Of a stretch of 64,000 nucleotides of DNA, positions 12,649 to 24,118 are shown one piece after another. Each line of letters opens with the position of its first letter. Position 1 is the stretch's first letter. The DNA is from Hirudo medicinalis (lineage: Eukaryota; Annelida; Clitellata; Hirudinida; Hirudinidae): assembly GCA_011800805.1 (NCBI GenBank), contig MPNW01000017.1:90117-154116 (forward strand). The letters are read 5' to 3'. Under the pieces are notes generated by a model, which was not told the origin of the DNA, searched no databases, and saw only the letters and a list, made by a program, of their open reading frames with translations. Both the position numbers and the translations under genes were made by a program.

Positions 12649-15600
12649 TCAGATGTAAGGATCAAGGATGACTCTACACTTTTCAACAACCCACAACATG
12701 GTAACATTGGCAGGCACAGCCTCATGAGGCAAGGTGAAAACCCTTTGAAGAATCTCCGCCAGCCACCCTCCTCCCAATAAAGCCTCTTTGCACAGTCCAC
12801 AACACCCTTGAACTTTCTTTGGCTTTTTTCTGATTCATCAGATTGCAGGGTTGATTTTACGACATCAATGGGGTATGTGAGGACCCAATAAAGGGTGCCC
12901 CCAGTGCCAGCAGCGAGGAATATCGACCATGAAGGCGGATTGGACAGGTTTTCAGGCACCAATAAAGTCTTTAAAAGTTCATAAGTCCCTAAAATATAAA
13001 ATAATATTTCACATGTCACTTTTGAGTATTTTTAGTGAAAATAAAAAAATTAAAATAAAAACAAAACAAATGAAGAATAAAAGGTTTAGTTCTGAAATGT
13101 AATACAAATGCCAATAAAATAAATTACTAATTCTGAACGTAATTTTCTGATTATGGAATTTTTTTAAATTGAGTTTTTATTATCTAATTTGTTATTATGT
13201 CATATCAATTTGTGTAGAGAATAATATTTATTATATTGCATAATGATCAATTCAATTTCCACAATAATTTTATTCCAGAAGGGTATGGAAGGGTGACAAC
13301 AACAACAAAAATAGAAATTTATGTAATTAAAACACCACATCCAATCAAAAAGTAAGTTTGAAATTATAATTTCAGACTAACTCACCAAAATAGGCGGCAC
13401 ATCCCGGTATGTCCCTCATTATGGTCGGTACGAGACCCTGGAAGAGAGATTTGACTCCATGGGTCTTTGTGATGACATAACAAGCATGAAAGACATTCCT
13501 GTATTGCACAGTGCCACCACTCTTTGCTCTTATGATCTGGATCTGCATCTTGGTTTTAAGCTGAAATACCAAGGTATTCAACTGTCATGAATTACAAGAT
13601 AAAAATTATCATAATCAAGAATGATTTGCATCACTAAACTTATTATCAGACATCTTAAAATATCAAATGAATTTGATTTAAAATGCAGACTTACATAATA
13701 ATAAATTTTCCATACATGTCTAATTATTTCATAAAAGCTAGTAAACATGCAGGGAACATCAGCTTTAATATCACTACAACTTAAGCGAATGCGATTTTAA
13801 ACCAAAATGCTCACCAAATCTATGGGAGCCTCAACAAACCCTGCCACAAACCCTGTGCAGCCTCCAGCCACAAAATACTCAGTTGTTGACAACCTTTTAC
13901 CCACTCTGTCTTTTCCGGCCAGAAGGGCTTGAAACTGAATTAATGTGATTAATAAATTAAAATGACATCAGAGTAAAATTTATTGTAATTAGAATCAAGA
14001 TTCAGCTCATTGGCTCAAAATTATTCCAGGTTAATCATGACATTAACTGCAACATTGCAAATATCATGCACAAAAATGTCAGCAGCAAAATCAAAAGAGG
14101 ATGATCTTTAGACTTCGCACTCATTTCAGAATTTTCACTTTTTCTGACTTTTGAAGATTGTGCATTATTTATTTTATAAAGATTATATTCTTTTATTTTC
14201 ATCATCGCTAATTATTATTGTCATTAGTTCCAAAGTTAATAATTCCAAAGAATTATCTTAAATGCAGAGCTTTATGTACAAACACAGAGAACTATGATAG
14301 ACAAGAATTGATCTAATTAGAAAGCACATAGTTAAATGAGGTTTAACAATGATCATTTAATAAATTATCAGATAAACTATTTATTACATGATACAAGAAA
14401 TCTATCAATGATTATGCTGAGTCTTCATCAAAAGTTTTGTGGTGCAAGTGATTTTTAACATAAGCTTAAGTATGCCCCAACAAATCAACTGATAAAAAGT
14501 TTGGACAAAAATTAAACCTGTCCTTATCAAATATTGGATGATATCTAAAATGTCAGCTGTCCATTTATCAAACAAATGTATAATAAAATCTCCAAAAATA
14601 AAGAAATTACATGAAGAGGATTTAAGCAGCACCAACCTGGTAAACACTTGTAAAGAGTGTGGCCCTAAAAAACATTTGACCAACAATTGGAGATCCTGTG
14701 ATAATAAAGCATTATTGTACAAACTGGATGAAACAAAGTGATAAAACAGAAATTATTTACAAAACAAACTCAGCAGAGAACATATCAAATAATGAAATGC
14801 ATATATCCATATAATGCATATATAACATATGCAAGTTTGTTTATGCCATTTCTAATTAACAACTATTGGTTTCTCTACGAACTACCGAGCATAACAAACA
14901 TTCGGCCAAATCGAGTAATTGCACGCATTTCCTTTGTAACACATTGTAACATTAACTTTGCCTATGTGCTAATTTAAGAAATGTTTATATCACAATCATA
15001 AAATGTGATAAAAGTAAATAATAAGAAAACTGAACAGAACAAAACAAAATAAAGCAAAATATTGTAAGCATGTTAAATGATACAAACATGATGCACACAA
15101 GCTTGCTGTTGCAATTCCTAAGAGTTTTTCCAGCCTTCAACTGGGTCAAGCATCACAATCTCATCATCAACATAATGCAAATAATTAACTTTAACAAGCT
15201 CCATATATACTGACATATATTAATTGATTGGAAAAATTGCAAATACAAATCATATTATATTTTATACAAATTATATTTAAAATTTTTTCAACAAATAATC
15301 TTTTACTTTATGATTTAATCAGCCTAAATCTCTAATTAGAATTTAAAAGATATTATGTAAAAATATCATTTTGTAATACTTATTTATTAACTCAAATGTA
15401 GTGATCTCAGATGAATGAAAAATAATAGAAAGTAATTTGTGCTAATTTATAAAATTATTAATAAATTTAAAATTTACAAATTATTTATAAAAGTAAAGAC
15501 ATACTTGTCAATCAGCAAGCAAATATGTGCCAATGCATGGTAATACTTGCACACTAGCCCTAATTAGCTCATTCAATGAATACATACTAACCAACTCCCT

Positions 15601-15817
15601 TGTACAATCCTCCGATTCCTTCCCATTTGAGAGTTTTGAAAAAGCAATCGGCTAATCCGCTGTAAATCGGAGCATGAACAGGTTGTGTCTGAAGCCTAAC
15701 TTTCAAAGTATCAAACGGATGACCAACAATACATCCAGCTATGCCAGATATAGTGCCAGAAACCGAATTCTTGAGGGTCCTTCTTGCAAAGGACATGTCA
15801 GAATTGTTGCCAGCCAT
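12649..15817 (-). CDS. Mitochondrial carrier family (SLC25) protein, 5 exons, last exon frameshifted
   Basis: Exons 15592-15817, 14637-14695, 13815-13934, 13386-13560 and 12649-12988 join in phase into a carrier of about 306 residues with three repeats. The signature PX[D/E]XX[K/R] is seen three times: HPFDTLKVRLQ, APIDLLKTKMQ (across an intron) and YPIDVVKSTLQ. Members exchange small metabolites across the inner mitochondrial membrane. The overall pattern looks closest to the carnitine/ornithine/amino-acid branch (SLC25A15/20/29/45/47/48), but the substrate cannot be assigned. The start MAGNNSDMS at 15817 is the first ATG after an in-frame stop. In the last exon the frame breaks near 12719-12730: as read, it runs LMR then LCLPML and stops at 12606; with one more base it reads LMRAVPANVTMLW, which fits the family, and stops at 12649. 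This could be an assembly error, a polymorphism or a true lesion. Confidence 0.9.
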
Positions 15818-15899
15818 TCCAAAGTCAATTTGCAAAATTATGAAACTTTAAAAGTGCAGAGGATGGTATTTACCCTTGTGATCCAAACCTGCTGACGCA

Positions 15900-17366
15900 A
15901 CATCAGAATAGATGAGGAACAGATGAGTTGTTACTAAATGAATATAAGCGTGAACGAAGCTCGAAGGACTGCAGATGAAAATGAAATTCTCATTCCGCTT
16001 ATGTTTAAGTACTGTTAATTATTTCAATGATAAAATTGTTACCTTAGCCTTTCAGATTACCAACATTTCGCAAAACACGCAGAGGCAGGCACACAGCGGC
16101 CTCCCGACTTTCATATGCAGTTAAATATTCGTTGTGAGGAGGTTCACCTAACCTTGAAATTTTTTCTAGAAACAAAATGCAACTTCTCACAAATAAATAT
16201 CCTCATCAATTTTTGCCTGTTTATTTCAATAAGACAAACTTTGTGAACATGTGAACTTTGTGTTCATGTTCAAGATATCACAAAAATGTGATAAACAACG
16301 TTAATAATTTTGCTCTTCTAAATTTTTCTGAGTTCTATGTTCACCTTTGTTCAACATGTTTCGATGAAGAAACTTATAAGAATTTATTAAAAAGCAATAG
16401 CGAAGGACTTTCGAACCACTTAAAGACTTCAAGAGTCTAACAATTTTAGTTGCTGCGGCTAAAAAATAACTTTAAAAAAAAAGACGTTATAAATTTTGAT
16501 GTAAGTACTTTTGATATTTTGCACTTATATTATAAATAGTTTATGCTGAATTGAAATTGAAATGAAAGTGTTTCTTTTTGCTTTTGTTTCTTGTTGCGGA
16601 TCTGACAAAACACTGATACATTTACATGTTTTTATTCACATAAACAGAGTCCACGGAATAAACAACACTCGAAAGGAAATCACGTAGTAAGCAGCCCGAA
16701 GGAAGAGCAAGCTTCACAAGTGAAGAGTCCGGAGGAAGAGAGTAGCAATGCCTGGTTCCTTACGTAGACTCTCGGGAAGGATGGCGGTTGTTCCTCACAG
16801 AAAGTATTCACGGTCGATCACTGGTCTTGCACGCGTAAGACGAAGTTCATTGTCCTGCTACTGAAGCTTGGTAAGTGCTGGGGCACAGGTAGGCCGAGGT
16901 TCTCCAATGACCTCGCGCATCTTTGTGATATGTGCGTGTGCTCTTAACCTACATTCTTAAATTTCAGAAAACCGAGCTACGCAATCATTTATAACATACC
17001 GTATTAAGAACCAAGCAGGAGGGAGGGTGTAAACTACCAAGTAACCAGACGAACTCGATGATCTTGATTTTATTACATATGGCGATGATGATATTAAAGA
17101 TGATAATGACGTTCTTGACTGTGACGACTCTTATTTTGATGACCTTGACGATGATGACGAAAGAAAAACAAGTCTTTCATTTTTATTTTATTTTTATTTT
17201 TTAGAAATGCTGGATTATGAGACTACACAATATAATAAACCCCATAAATAGGCTTTTGATTGGCATCTAAATCTATGCTACAACCTTTAAGAATCAAACT
17301 GATCAACTTCAAAGCAAACTGTTACCCTGTTGCGTAAGATCAGGAAATGGCGTGACATTGTAAAAA
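15900..17366. other. Intergenic, unassigned
   Basis: AT-rich sequence between the carrier gene and the assembly gap. A short ORF from 16748 begins MPGSLRRLSGRMAVVPH and could run into a splice donor near 16836, but I recognise nothing in it. A small cluster of GAT/GAC codon-like repeats lies at about 17080-17160. No gene is supported. Confidence 0.4.
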
Positions 17367-17750
17367 NNNNNNNNNNNNNNNNNNNNNNNNNNNNNNNNNN
17401 NNNNNNNNNNNNNNNNNNNNNNNNNNNNNNNNNNNNNNNNNNNNNNNNNNNNNNNNNNNNNNNNNNNNNNNNNNNNNNNNNNNNNNNNNNNNNNNNNNNN
17501 NNNNNNNNNNNNNNNNNNNNNNNNNNNNNNNNNNNNNNNNNNNNNNNNNNNNNNNNNNNNNNNNNNNNNNNNNNNNNNNNNNNNNNNNNNNNNNNNNNNN
17601 NNNNNNNNNNNNNNNNNNNNNNNNNNNNNNNNNNNNNNNNNNNNNNNNNNNNNNNNNNNNNNNNNNNNNNNNNNNNNNNNNNNNNNNNNNNNNNNNNNNN
17701 NNNNNNNNNNNNNNNNNNNNNNNNNNNNNNNNNNNNNNNNNNNNNNNNNN
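17367..17750. other. Assembly gap (384 N)
   Basis: A run of N from 17367 to 17750. Open frames spanning it are artefacts of the unknown bases. The true length of missing sequence is not known. Confidence 0.99.
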
Positions 17751-17965
17751 CGAACAATAAAAATTCAACTGCTCTATTAATATCGAATAAGTGAAACAAT
17801 AAAACAAACTCAAAACAAAAAAGATTTAATCAACTGATTCTCGATGTAATGTTCCGTTTATTTGAAATTGAATTCCTTTATTTATATATCTATGCCCACT
17901 GTTAAGAAATCTGATTGCTATTATAATTGAATGTAATCAGCAAGTGCTTAAGCCAGGGTATAAAT

Positions 17966-17971
17966 TTTATT
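17966..17971 (-). terminator. Poly(A) signal AATAAA for the RRM gene
   Basis: Forward TTTATT reads AATAAA on the minus strand, 34 nt beyond the stop codon of the intronless RRM gene. Position and sequence fit a polyadenylation signal. Confidence 0.5.
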
Positions 17972-18004
17972 CAAATTACGTAACAAAATTTTCGGAAAAA
18001 AAGA

Positions 18005-19372
18005 TTACTTTCCAGTTGGTTGCTCCCAACATCCAACCGAACCTCCATAGATGCAAGTCATTTTTATAGGCCTTCCCTTAAATTCTTTATTATCTAACGA
18101 AAGAAAAGCAGATAGTCTATCTCTTCTACTGCTGAATATCACCAAACCGGCTTCAGTGCTGGTGCCGTCTTTCTTGACAATAATGTAGGCATTCACGATT
18201 GTTATTATTTCAGTGCAAAAATATGCCTTCAACTCCTCCGATGTTACATCAACGTGTAGGTTTGTGACGTAAATGGCACAATCTCTTTGAGGAATTGTCA
18301 ATTGTTGGATGGCTTTGTAACTATCACTTAGACCAGCGAAACTATTGAATTCTCTTAGCTTCTTAGGAGGCCTGTTTCGGAATTCCCAAGTGAGTTCTAA
18401 ACCAGAAATTTCATTCATTCTGTTGCGATAACCCCCTCTTTCTATGGCATTGTCATTGTGATTACTTGCTTGAGACATTACACGATCCTCCTCAAAATAC
18501 TTCTCCAAATGCTTTCTTTGTTCATCCTTTTCAGACGGTGTGCACCCTTCAGAATTACTGGTGTTAGGTTTATCACGCATACAAAATGCTGTCGTAGTAC
18601 TATACGAGAACAATGATTGAACAAATTTTAAAACGCAAGGAGCTGAAGTTGTTTCGCAACAAAATACGACCTCTCCAGTTCCTGTACTACTGCCATCCTT
18701 ACTGCAAAATATGGAAGCTTCCACAACGTCAAAAGTGGCGCTGAAAAGTTTTTTCAGTCCATCCGACGTGACATTATATGGGAGGCCAGTGATATAAATT
18801 GTAAAATTTTCCTCAAGATAACTCGCGGCAGACTCTAAGTCAGTTTCAATTAATAGACTGTATTTCATAGACTTGCCCTTGATTACTGATTGAAGGCATA
18901 GCTCGGCGCGAGGTACTTTGTAATTTAAGAAATAGCTAAATACCACTGCCCCTCTTCCTGTACTGCTGCCATCTTCATTGTAAAAGATGGTGGCTCTCTT
19001 GGCTTGTAACGGAGGACGGAAATGTGCTTTCAGTTCACCTGCCTTAATATCATGAGGTAAATTATACACTAGAGCTGTTCTTGAACCAGTAATATTGTCA
19101 CGATCGTAAATTAACTTAAATCTCATAAACCTTCCCTTGAATTTTGTATGGTTTAGTCTATGCTCAATACCTACTGAATAGTTGCGCAAAAGCACTTGCC
19201 CCTTTCCACTGCTTGTTCCATCGGCTTTATAAAAGATGGTAACTTTCCAGACAGGTAGGGCAACACGGAGGTGTTCCTCCAACTCTTTCTCAGTGACATC
19301 ATAGTGCAAATTGCTAACGAATAAAACTAGATGTTTAGATGTGGAATTGTCAAAGCTTATAGTAATAATCAT
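18005..19372 (-). CDS. Intronless protein with four ALY-like RRM repeats
   Basis: A single uninterrupted 455-codon frame from a true ATG to TAA. It holds four related RNA-recognition-motif repeats at about residues 15-90, 97-176, 189-258 (short) and 365-444, with an unstructured, charged linker at about 265-360. Each repeat opens with an RNP2-like strand (LVLFVSNLHYDV, TALVYNLPHDI, FTIYITGLPYNV, CAIYVTNLHVDV) and carries a conserved DGTSSGKG / DGSSTGRG / DGSSTGTG / DGTSTEAG loop before the RNP1 strand. This loop resembles the RRM of ALY/REF mRNA-export adaptors (THO complex subunit 4). The RNP1 aromatic residues are mostly replaced, so RNA contact may be weak or the fold may serve protein binding. 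ALY proteins have one RRM; four is unusual. Lack of introns among intron-rich neighbours suggests a retrogene or a young expanded gene. Function is inferred only. Confidence 0.88.
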   Translation of the reverse strand: MIITISFDNSTSKHLVLFVSNLHYDVTEKELEEHLRVALPVWKVTIFYKADGTSSGKGQVLLRNYSVGIEHRLNHTKFKGRFMRFKLIYDRDNITGSRTALVYNLPHDIKAGELKAHFRPPLQAKRATIFYNEDGSSTGRGAVVFSYFLNYKVPRAELCLQSVIKGKSMKYSLLIETDLESAASYLEENFTIYITGLPYNVTSDGLKKLFSATFDVVEASIFCSKDGSSTGTGEVVFCCETTSAPCVLKFVQSLFSYSTTTAFCMRDKPNTSNSEGCTPSEKDEQRKHLEKYFEEDRVMSQASNHNDNAIERGGYRNRMNEISGLELTWEFRNRPPKKLREFNSFAGLSDSYKAIQQLTIPQRDCAIYVTNLHVDVTSEELKAYFCTEIITIVNAYIIVKKDGTSTEAGLVIFSSRRDRLSAFLSLDNKEFKGRPIKMTCIYGGSVGCWEQPTGK

Positions 19373-21234
19373 AATCTTTAATTACATTGATTATTAAATA
19401 ATGATCGTGAATACTACGACTTAATGCTAGGAAAAGATACAAAATAGTGTCCTTAGGCTATCCCAAAATTTTATAGCTAGATCTAATTATGTTTGCAAGA
19501 ATTAATTTATTGCTAATGTAGATAAATTTTTATAATTTTTAATAATATGCTTTCGCCTATAGCCAGCAAGGGTGCAATGCGAATACAAAAACCAACTAAG
19601 CCTGGATACATTGGTGAAAATTACGAACTGTTTGAGTTGGATAACATGCCACCCAGCAGTTATTTTACCCGGCTAAGAAGGTGGGCCTCCTTCTGATGGG
19701 GCTCCTCATTCAAAGACTCGACTTCGCAATGCTTTCTTGTTAACATCCTTCTTAACAAGTATACTCTGATTCAGTTATGGTTGGTTGGTGCCTCTATTTT
19801 GATCAGCCTCAACATCCTATCAACACTTTCTTGAATAAAAGACAAGATAACTCTAAACAGCTCAACCAACTTCATAACCAATGTCGAATCAATATTAAAA
19901 TGTAATAAAGTGGCATCAAGCTATCTCCCTAATATCTCACCTAGAGCCTTCCTACCTCTCACTTACTGATGTCGCTGATCGGAGGCAAGATTTCAAGGTT
20001 ATTTTTTCACTGCCATGAATGTTTAATGGATCAGACAATTCCAGATGATCTCAACAAATTAGGTCTAGAATCCTGAGTGTGATCAGATAAATGCAAGTGC
20101 TAGAACTAGATTTAGCTCTAAGCTCAGAAACAAACCTGCAGAATTCTCTTCTAGAAACAGCACTAGCAAATTAAAACTGCATACACATGCATTATCTCCT
20201 GATAATTAGCCATACATTTGTTTAATAATGCATTTTCATTCACAAATTACCTTAACTATATTTCAGCTAGGCAACTATAGCCTAAGGTGACCAATACTAA
20301 ATTTGAAAAGATTTTAAAAAAATAAAGCCAGTAATATTTTATAAATTATTCCTTGCATATCACATGATAGAAGTAATTAAAAGCATTTAATAATAGTACA
20401 TAATAATGTTAGGAATGATAGGGGAATGAAATTCTCCAAACATTTTTCAAGCATTACCATCAAAGAACCATTCAAATAAAGTGACAGTCTTGACGGTTTC
20501 TTTAGAGAGTGAAGCACATAACTTAGGACACCATCTCATCACCCAATTACCACTCATTCACCACTCATCGTAAGATTCATCTGAAACCAGCAGACAGTTT
20601 TCATCAAATGCTGCAAATTTCAGATTAACAGTAGTTAATTGATATTCAAACAAATTGCAATCAGTGAAAATCAAGAAGTCACATCGAACATTCAACTCAC
20701 TCATAATCCTTTTGAAAGGAGGAACATTTTCATAATCCACTAATCCAAATGGATGAAATCTGTCCTTTATTTTCCTTGGTAGATAAATAATATAAATCAG
20801 ATACACTGACAATTAATTTGCATTAAATACTCCACAATGCTCACTGGGCATATCTCTGTACAAGAGAAAAGTTGGGTGGATGAGAGAACTTATCCATTCT
20901 TCCTGAAACCAAGCAACTGATGGAGACCTAGGCAATGTGCTATGTGCACAAATTCAAAATTAGTAACAGAATTTGTTATCACCAAATGAAATATGTTCAT
21001 AAAGCCATTTAATGTATAATACACATTATATATAATATCTAAGAAAGGTTATATTCCATATTTTTATTTGAAGTCATTTTGTCATATGTGAATTTGATTT
21101 GAGTTTATATTTTTGATGACTTATTCCAATCCAAAAATTACAAATGCAGTTTAAATATTCTTTCTTGTTGTTGCTATTCCATTTTATATCATGGTGGATG
21201 CAATCAAGAATTTTCTTTTCCATAATGATAATTC
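19373..21234. other. Intergenic, unassigned; one orphan open frame
   Basis: No recognisable gene. On the minus strand an 83-codon frame ends at 20558, lacks an ATG, and contains RFHPFGLVDYENVPPF and CDFLIFTDCNLFEYQ; codon content looks plausible, and a cag acceptor-like site precedes it near 20804, so it could be a terminal exon of an unrecognised gene. I could not link it to anything. Confidence 0.3.
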
Positions 21235-22285
21235 TTTGGCAAATGTGTAGCCAGTGAAGAATAGGAGTGACATGGTGATGTTTTCTTTTGAAGTTTATGA
21301 TTTTAGCAGCTGCATTGATAAGTTGCTCAAGGCTTTAGACAGGTAAACTGACCAGAGTTGAATTGCCTTTGGACAAAATATGTAATGAGAAGCTTCTGCA
21401 CATCAAACGAGAGTGCAGTGGCGATGCTTTGAATTTCCCTGAGAGATGCGTAGTGGGAAGGAGTTGTTTTGTTGATACGAGTGGTCATGGAATAGTCTGA
21501 GTCCAGCCCAAGGTTGCGGACAGATTGTACTGGCTGGATCAGGTTGGAGCAGACGACAACTGATTTGGAAGAGAGTTCATGTGCACATCAACCAGAGGAG
21601 CACCACCTCAGTTTTGCTGGCTTTCAATTGGAGATGAATGCTGAACATCTACTCACTGATGGAGTCCACACAGTTTGAAATCCTGACAGAAAGGCATTCA
21701 AGTTTGGTCTGGCTGGCAGCGACAGTAGACTTGCATGTCATCAGCATACATAAGGCATTGGAGTCCATGTGCCCGAATGACACTCTCAAGTTCAGCTTTG
21801 TACATAATGATAAGGTAAACTGCCTTAGGGCACTCCGTACTTTAGAGGTAGAGGACGATGATAGTTCACCTTAACAGACAGAGAAGGAACAATCGGCTAA
21901 GTATGACCGAAACCATGCAAGGGCACAACCCATGAAGCCGAACAACATTTCTAGTCAACCTAAAAAAATGTCATGATTGACAATGTTGAAAGCTGCAGAT
22001 AAGTCAAGAACATCTGACCAGCACCAGCGGTGCATAGAAGATCCAATGACACTCATAGAACAGCGGTTTCGATGGAATGATGTCGACAATAGGCTGACTG
22101 ATGTTCAGAAGGAGGTTATGACAATTTAGGTAACCCATAACCCTGCCGAGCGTGAGACGTTCCAGAATCTTTGAGAAGACGGATATTAGAGATGGGTCGG
22201 TAGGAACAAACATCGGAAGGATTGAGGGTAGATTTCTTGATTAGAGGAGTGATGTGGCATGATTTGAAGACCAGTGGTACTTGAA
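21235..22285 (-). mobile_element. Non-LTR retrotransposon, 5'-truncated and frameshifted reverse transcriptase (CR1/L2-like)
   Basis: Read on the minus strand from about 22285: CHITPLIKKSTLNPSDVCSY and RPIS (RT finger block), QSA with HSIETAVL, a broken GVP-GS block, IRAHGLQCLMYADDMQVY with the catalytic YADD at 21737-21748, LKASKTEVVL, VRNLGLDSDYSM, then the NAAAKIINFKRKHHHVT block. The blocks are in several frames with stops, so the copy is inactive. The order and wording match CR1/L2/Rex-type non-LTR elements. The 3' part resembles the shorter copy at 11130-11480. The 5' end breaks off near 22286 next to an AT-rich run. Confidence 0.85.
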
Positions 22286-22908
22286 GATTGAAGATCTTTT
22301 TTTTTTAATGAACTTAGTCAAAATAGTGTTCATTCATTATAAAACTACACAGCCCCATCAACAAGGTTCATCTGGCCAATGTTGGCAAAGGTCAGCTAAC
22401 AAATATATTGAAATTAAAACAGTGCAGTTACTTCAGACAGGAGGAACTCGCAACCTTTTGAAATTTTAAGCCAACACTTAATCACAAGTGCCGACCTCAC
22501 GCATGATACAGTAGTTATTTTGTCAATTTAGTATTTGAATTTAACATTTGACAGAAAAAAAATATTTGGATACTTCAAGTGAAAGTGATGAGGAATGTTC
22601 AATGTTGCATAATAGTGCCAACAGTTCCTTCATTTCCCAAGCCATCAATCGTTTTAAACAATTCAACTTCAAATTCATTTTCAGTCCATCCAACATAAGA
22701 GCTGGATAACCATTTTCATCCCCAATTGCAAATCCAATACAACTCCTTTAGTTTTTTTCCCCAAATTGTTATTTAAGATATATGTAATTTACCTCAAATT
22801 TACAGTTAAACATATCTTACATATGGAGAAGATGAGAACCGAACTAACTATGAGAGCCTAGTTAACTATGACAGTTAAGCAGTTAAAATTGATTACTGGT
22901 ATGGCAAA

Positions 22909-23226
22909 ATGTCGACGCCACAAGAATATAAAAGACTTTTTGGTGTTGATTTGCCATGTGATTCTATTTTTGAATTACTTAATGTTAATGAGATGATGAA
23001 AGATGAAGGCAAACAAAATAGCATGGTACAACACCTATTTTTCATTATGAATCATTTTCCAAATCAAATTAATTTCATAATTTGTTCCAACTTTCAGATT
23101 AATTTGTTAGCATTAATACCTATCCTAGGTGGAACATCCATTAAGAATAATTATGAAGTTGATGACAACAAAAGTGGAAGTTCAGCTGAATTGGATGGAA
23201 AAGGAGAAAAAAATTGGCTTCTCTAA
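22909..23226 (+). CDS. Unrecognised short open frame
   Basis: An ATG-initiated frame of 105 codons starting MSTPQEYKRLFGVDLPC. The first 40 codons look protein-like; after that it becomes AT-rich and low in information, and splice-like sites occur (a ttccaactttcag acceptor near 23099). It could be a first exon of an unrecognised gene or chance. No family recognised. Confidence 0.2.
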   Translation: MSTPQEYKRLFGVDLPCDSIFELLNVNEMMKDEGKQNSMVQHLFFIMNHFPNQINFIICSNFQINLLALIPILGGTSIKNNYEVDDNKSGSSAELDGKGEKNWLL

Positions 23227-24118
23227 ATTGATTTTGATATTGATAAGTGAGTTTTATTTTCTATGTGTTATTTATCTTGGGCATCAAATTGGTAGGGTGG
23301 CAATTCTATAAACAATAAAAGATTGATAGCTGGGATATTTTAAACAATTTATTTGCCATTAAGATAGGAAGCCAAAATAAGAATATTCTTTTCGAAATAA
23401 GAATTTGGAAATTAATTGTTGTTATGTTTATGTTTAATTAGTTTTCGTTATATTCACTATCTTTTTGCTCCATGTCATCGATGTATTACTATTGCGCAAA
23501 CAACCCATAAGAATGCTTGACATCGAGGAGCATTCCTATTCATCAAATAATCATGCAATTGATCGTTACACAATAACTGGCAATAGGATTATTATGCAAG
23601 CAATATGGTAATACCACTCACTAGTTAACTGAATATTTGCTGAATAATTCCAACAATAAACTCCGCATAAATTAAGCCCTGTCATTTATTATATTATGTA
23701 ATGCTTAACCATTGTAAATTTATAATCAAGTCTCTGAAATCAAAGAGATTTGCTAATTAATAACAATGCAAGCCAAAGGAATTGACATTATCATTATCTA
23801 GTATGAATGTTTTACATTTAAATCTTATCTTGCATCAATTTCAGAAGCATGAAGAAACATTCTGTTCCTTGATGCTACAAATTCAGAGGTGGAGAATGTA
23901 GCCAGTCGTTGGCTGTGTTAGCTCTGACAGTGATGGAGGAAGAAACCATTAAAAATATCTTATCAAGATATTGTGTGAATATGTATGTGCATGAAAATAT
24001 TTGACAATGTTCAATGTTTTTAGCCATGTAATACTTGTTATAGATATATTTCTGAAATAAAAATTACTTTTTCTTTTTGTGTTTTTTCAGTTTCAATCAG
24101 TGATAAAAGGGTGCGAGA

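Noticed and set aside
15818..15835. Longer carrier start at 15835
   Set aside because: The codon is TTG; the first in-frame ATG after the upstream stop is at 15817.
17287..17813. Long frames of about 155-170 codons
   Set aside because: They span the run of N and consist mostly of unknown bases.
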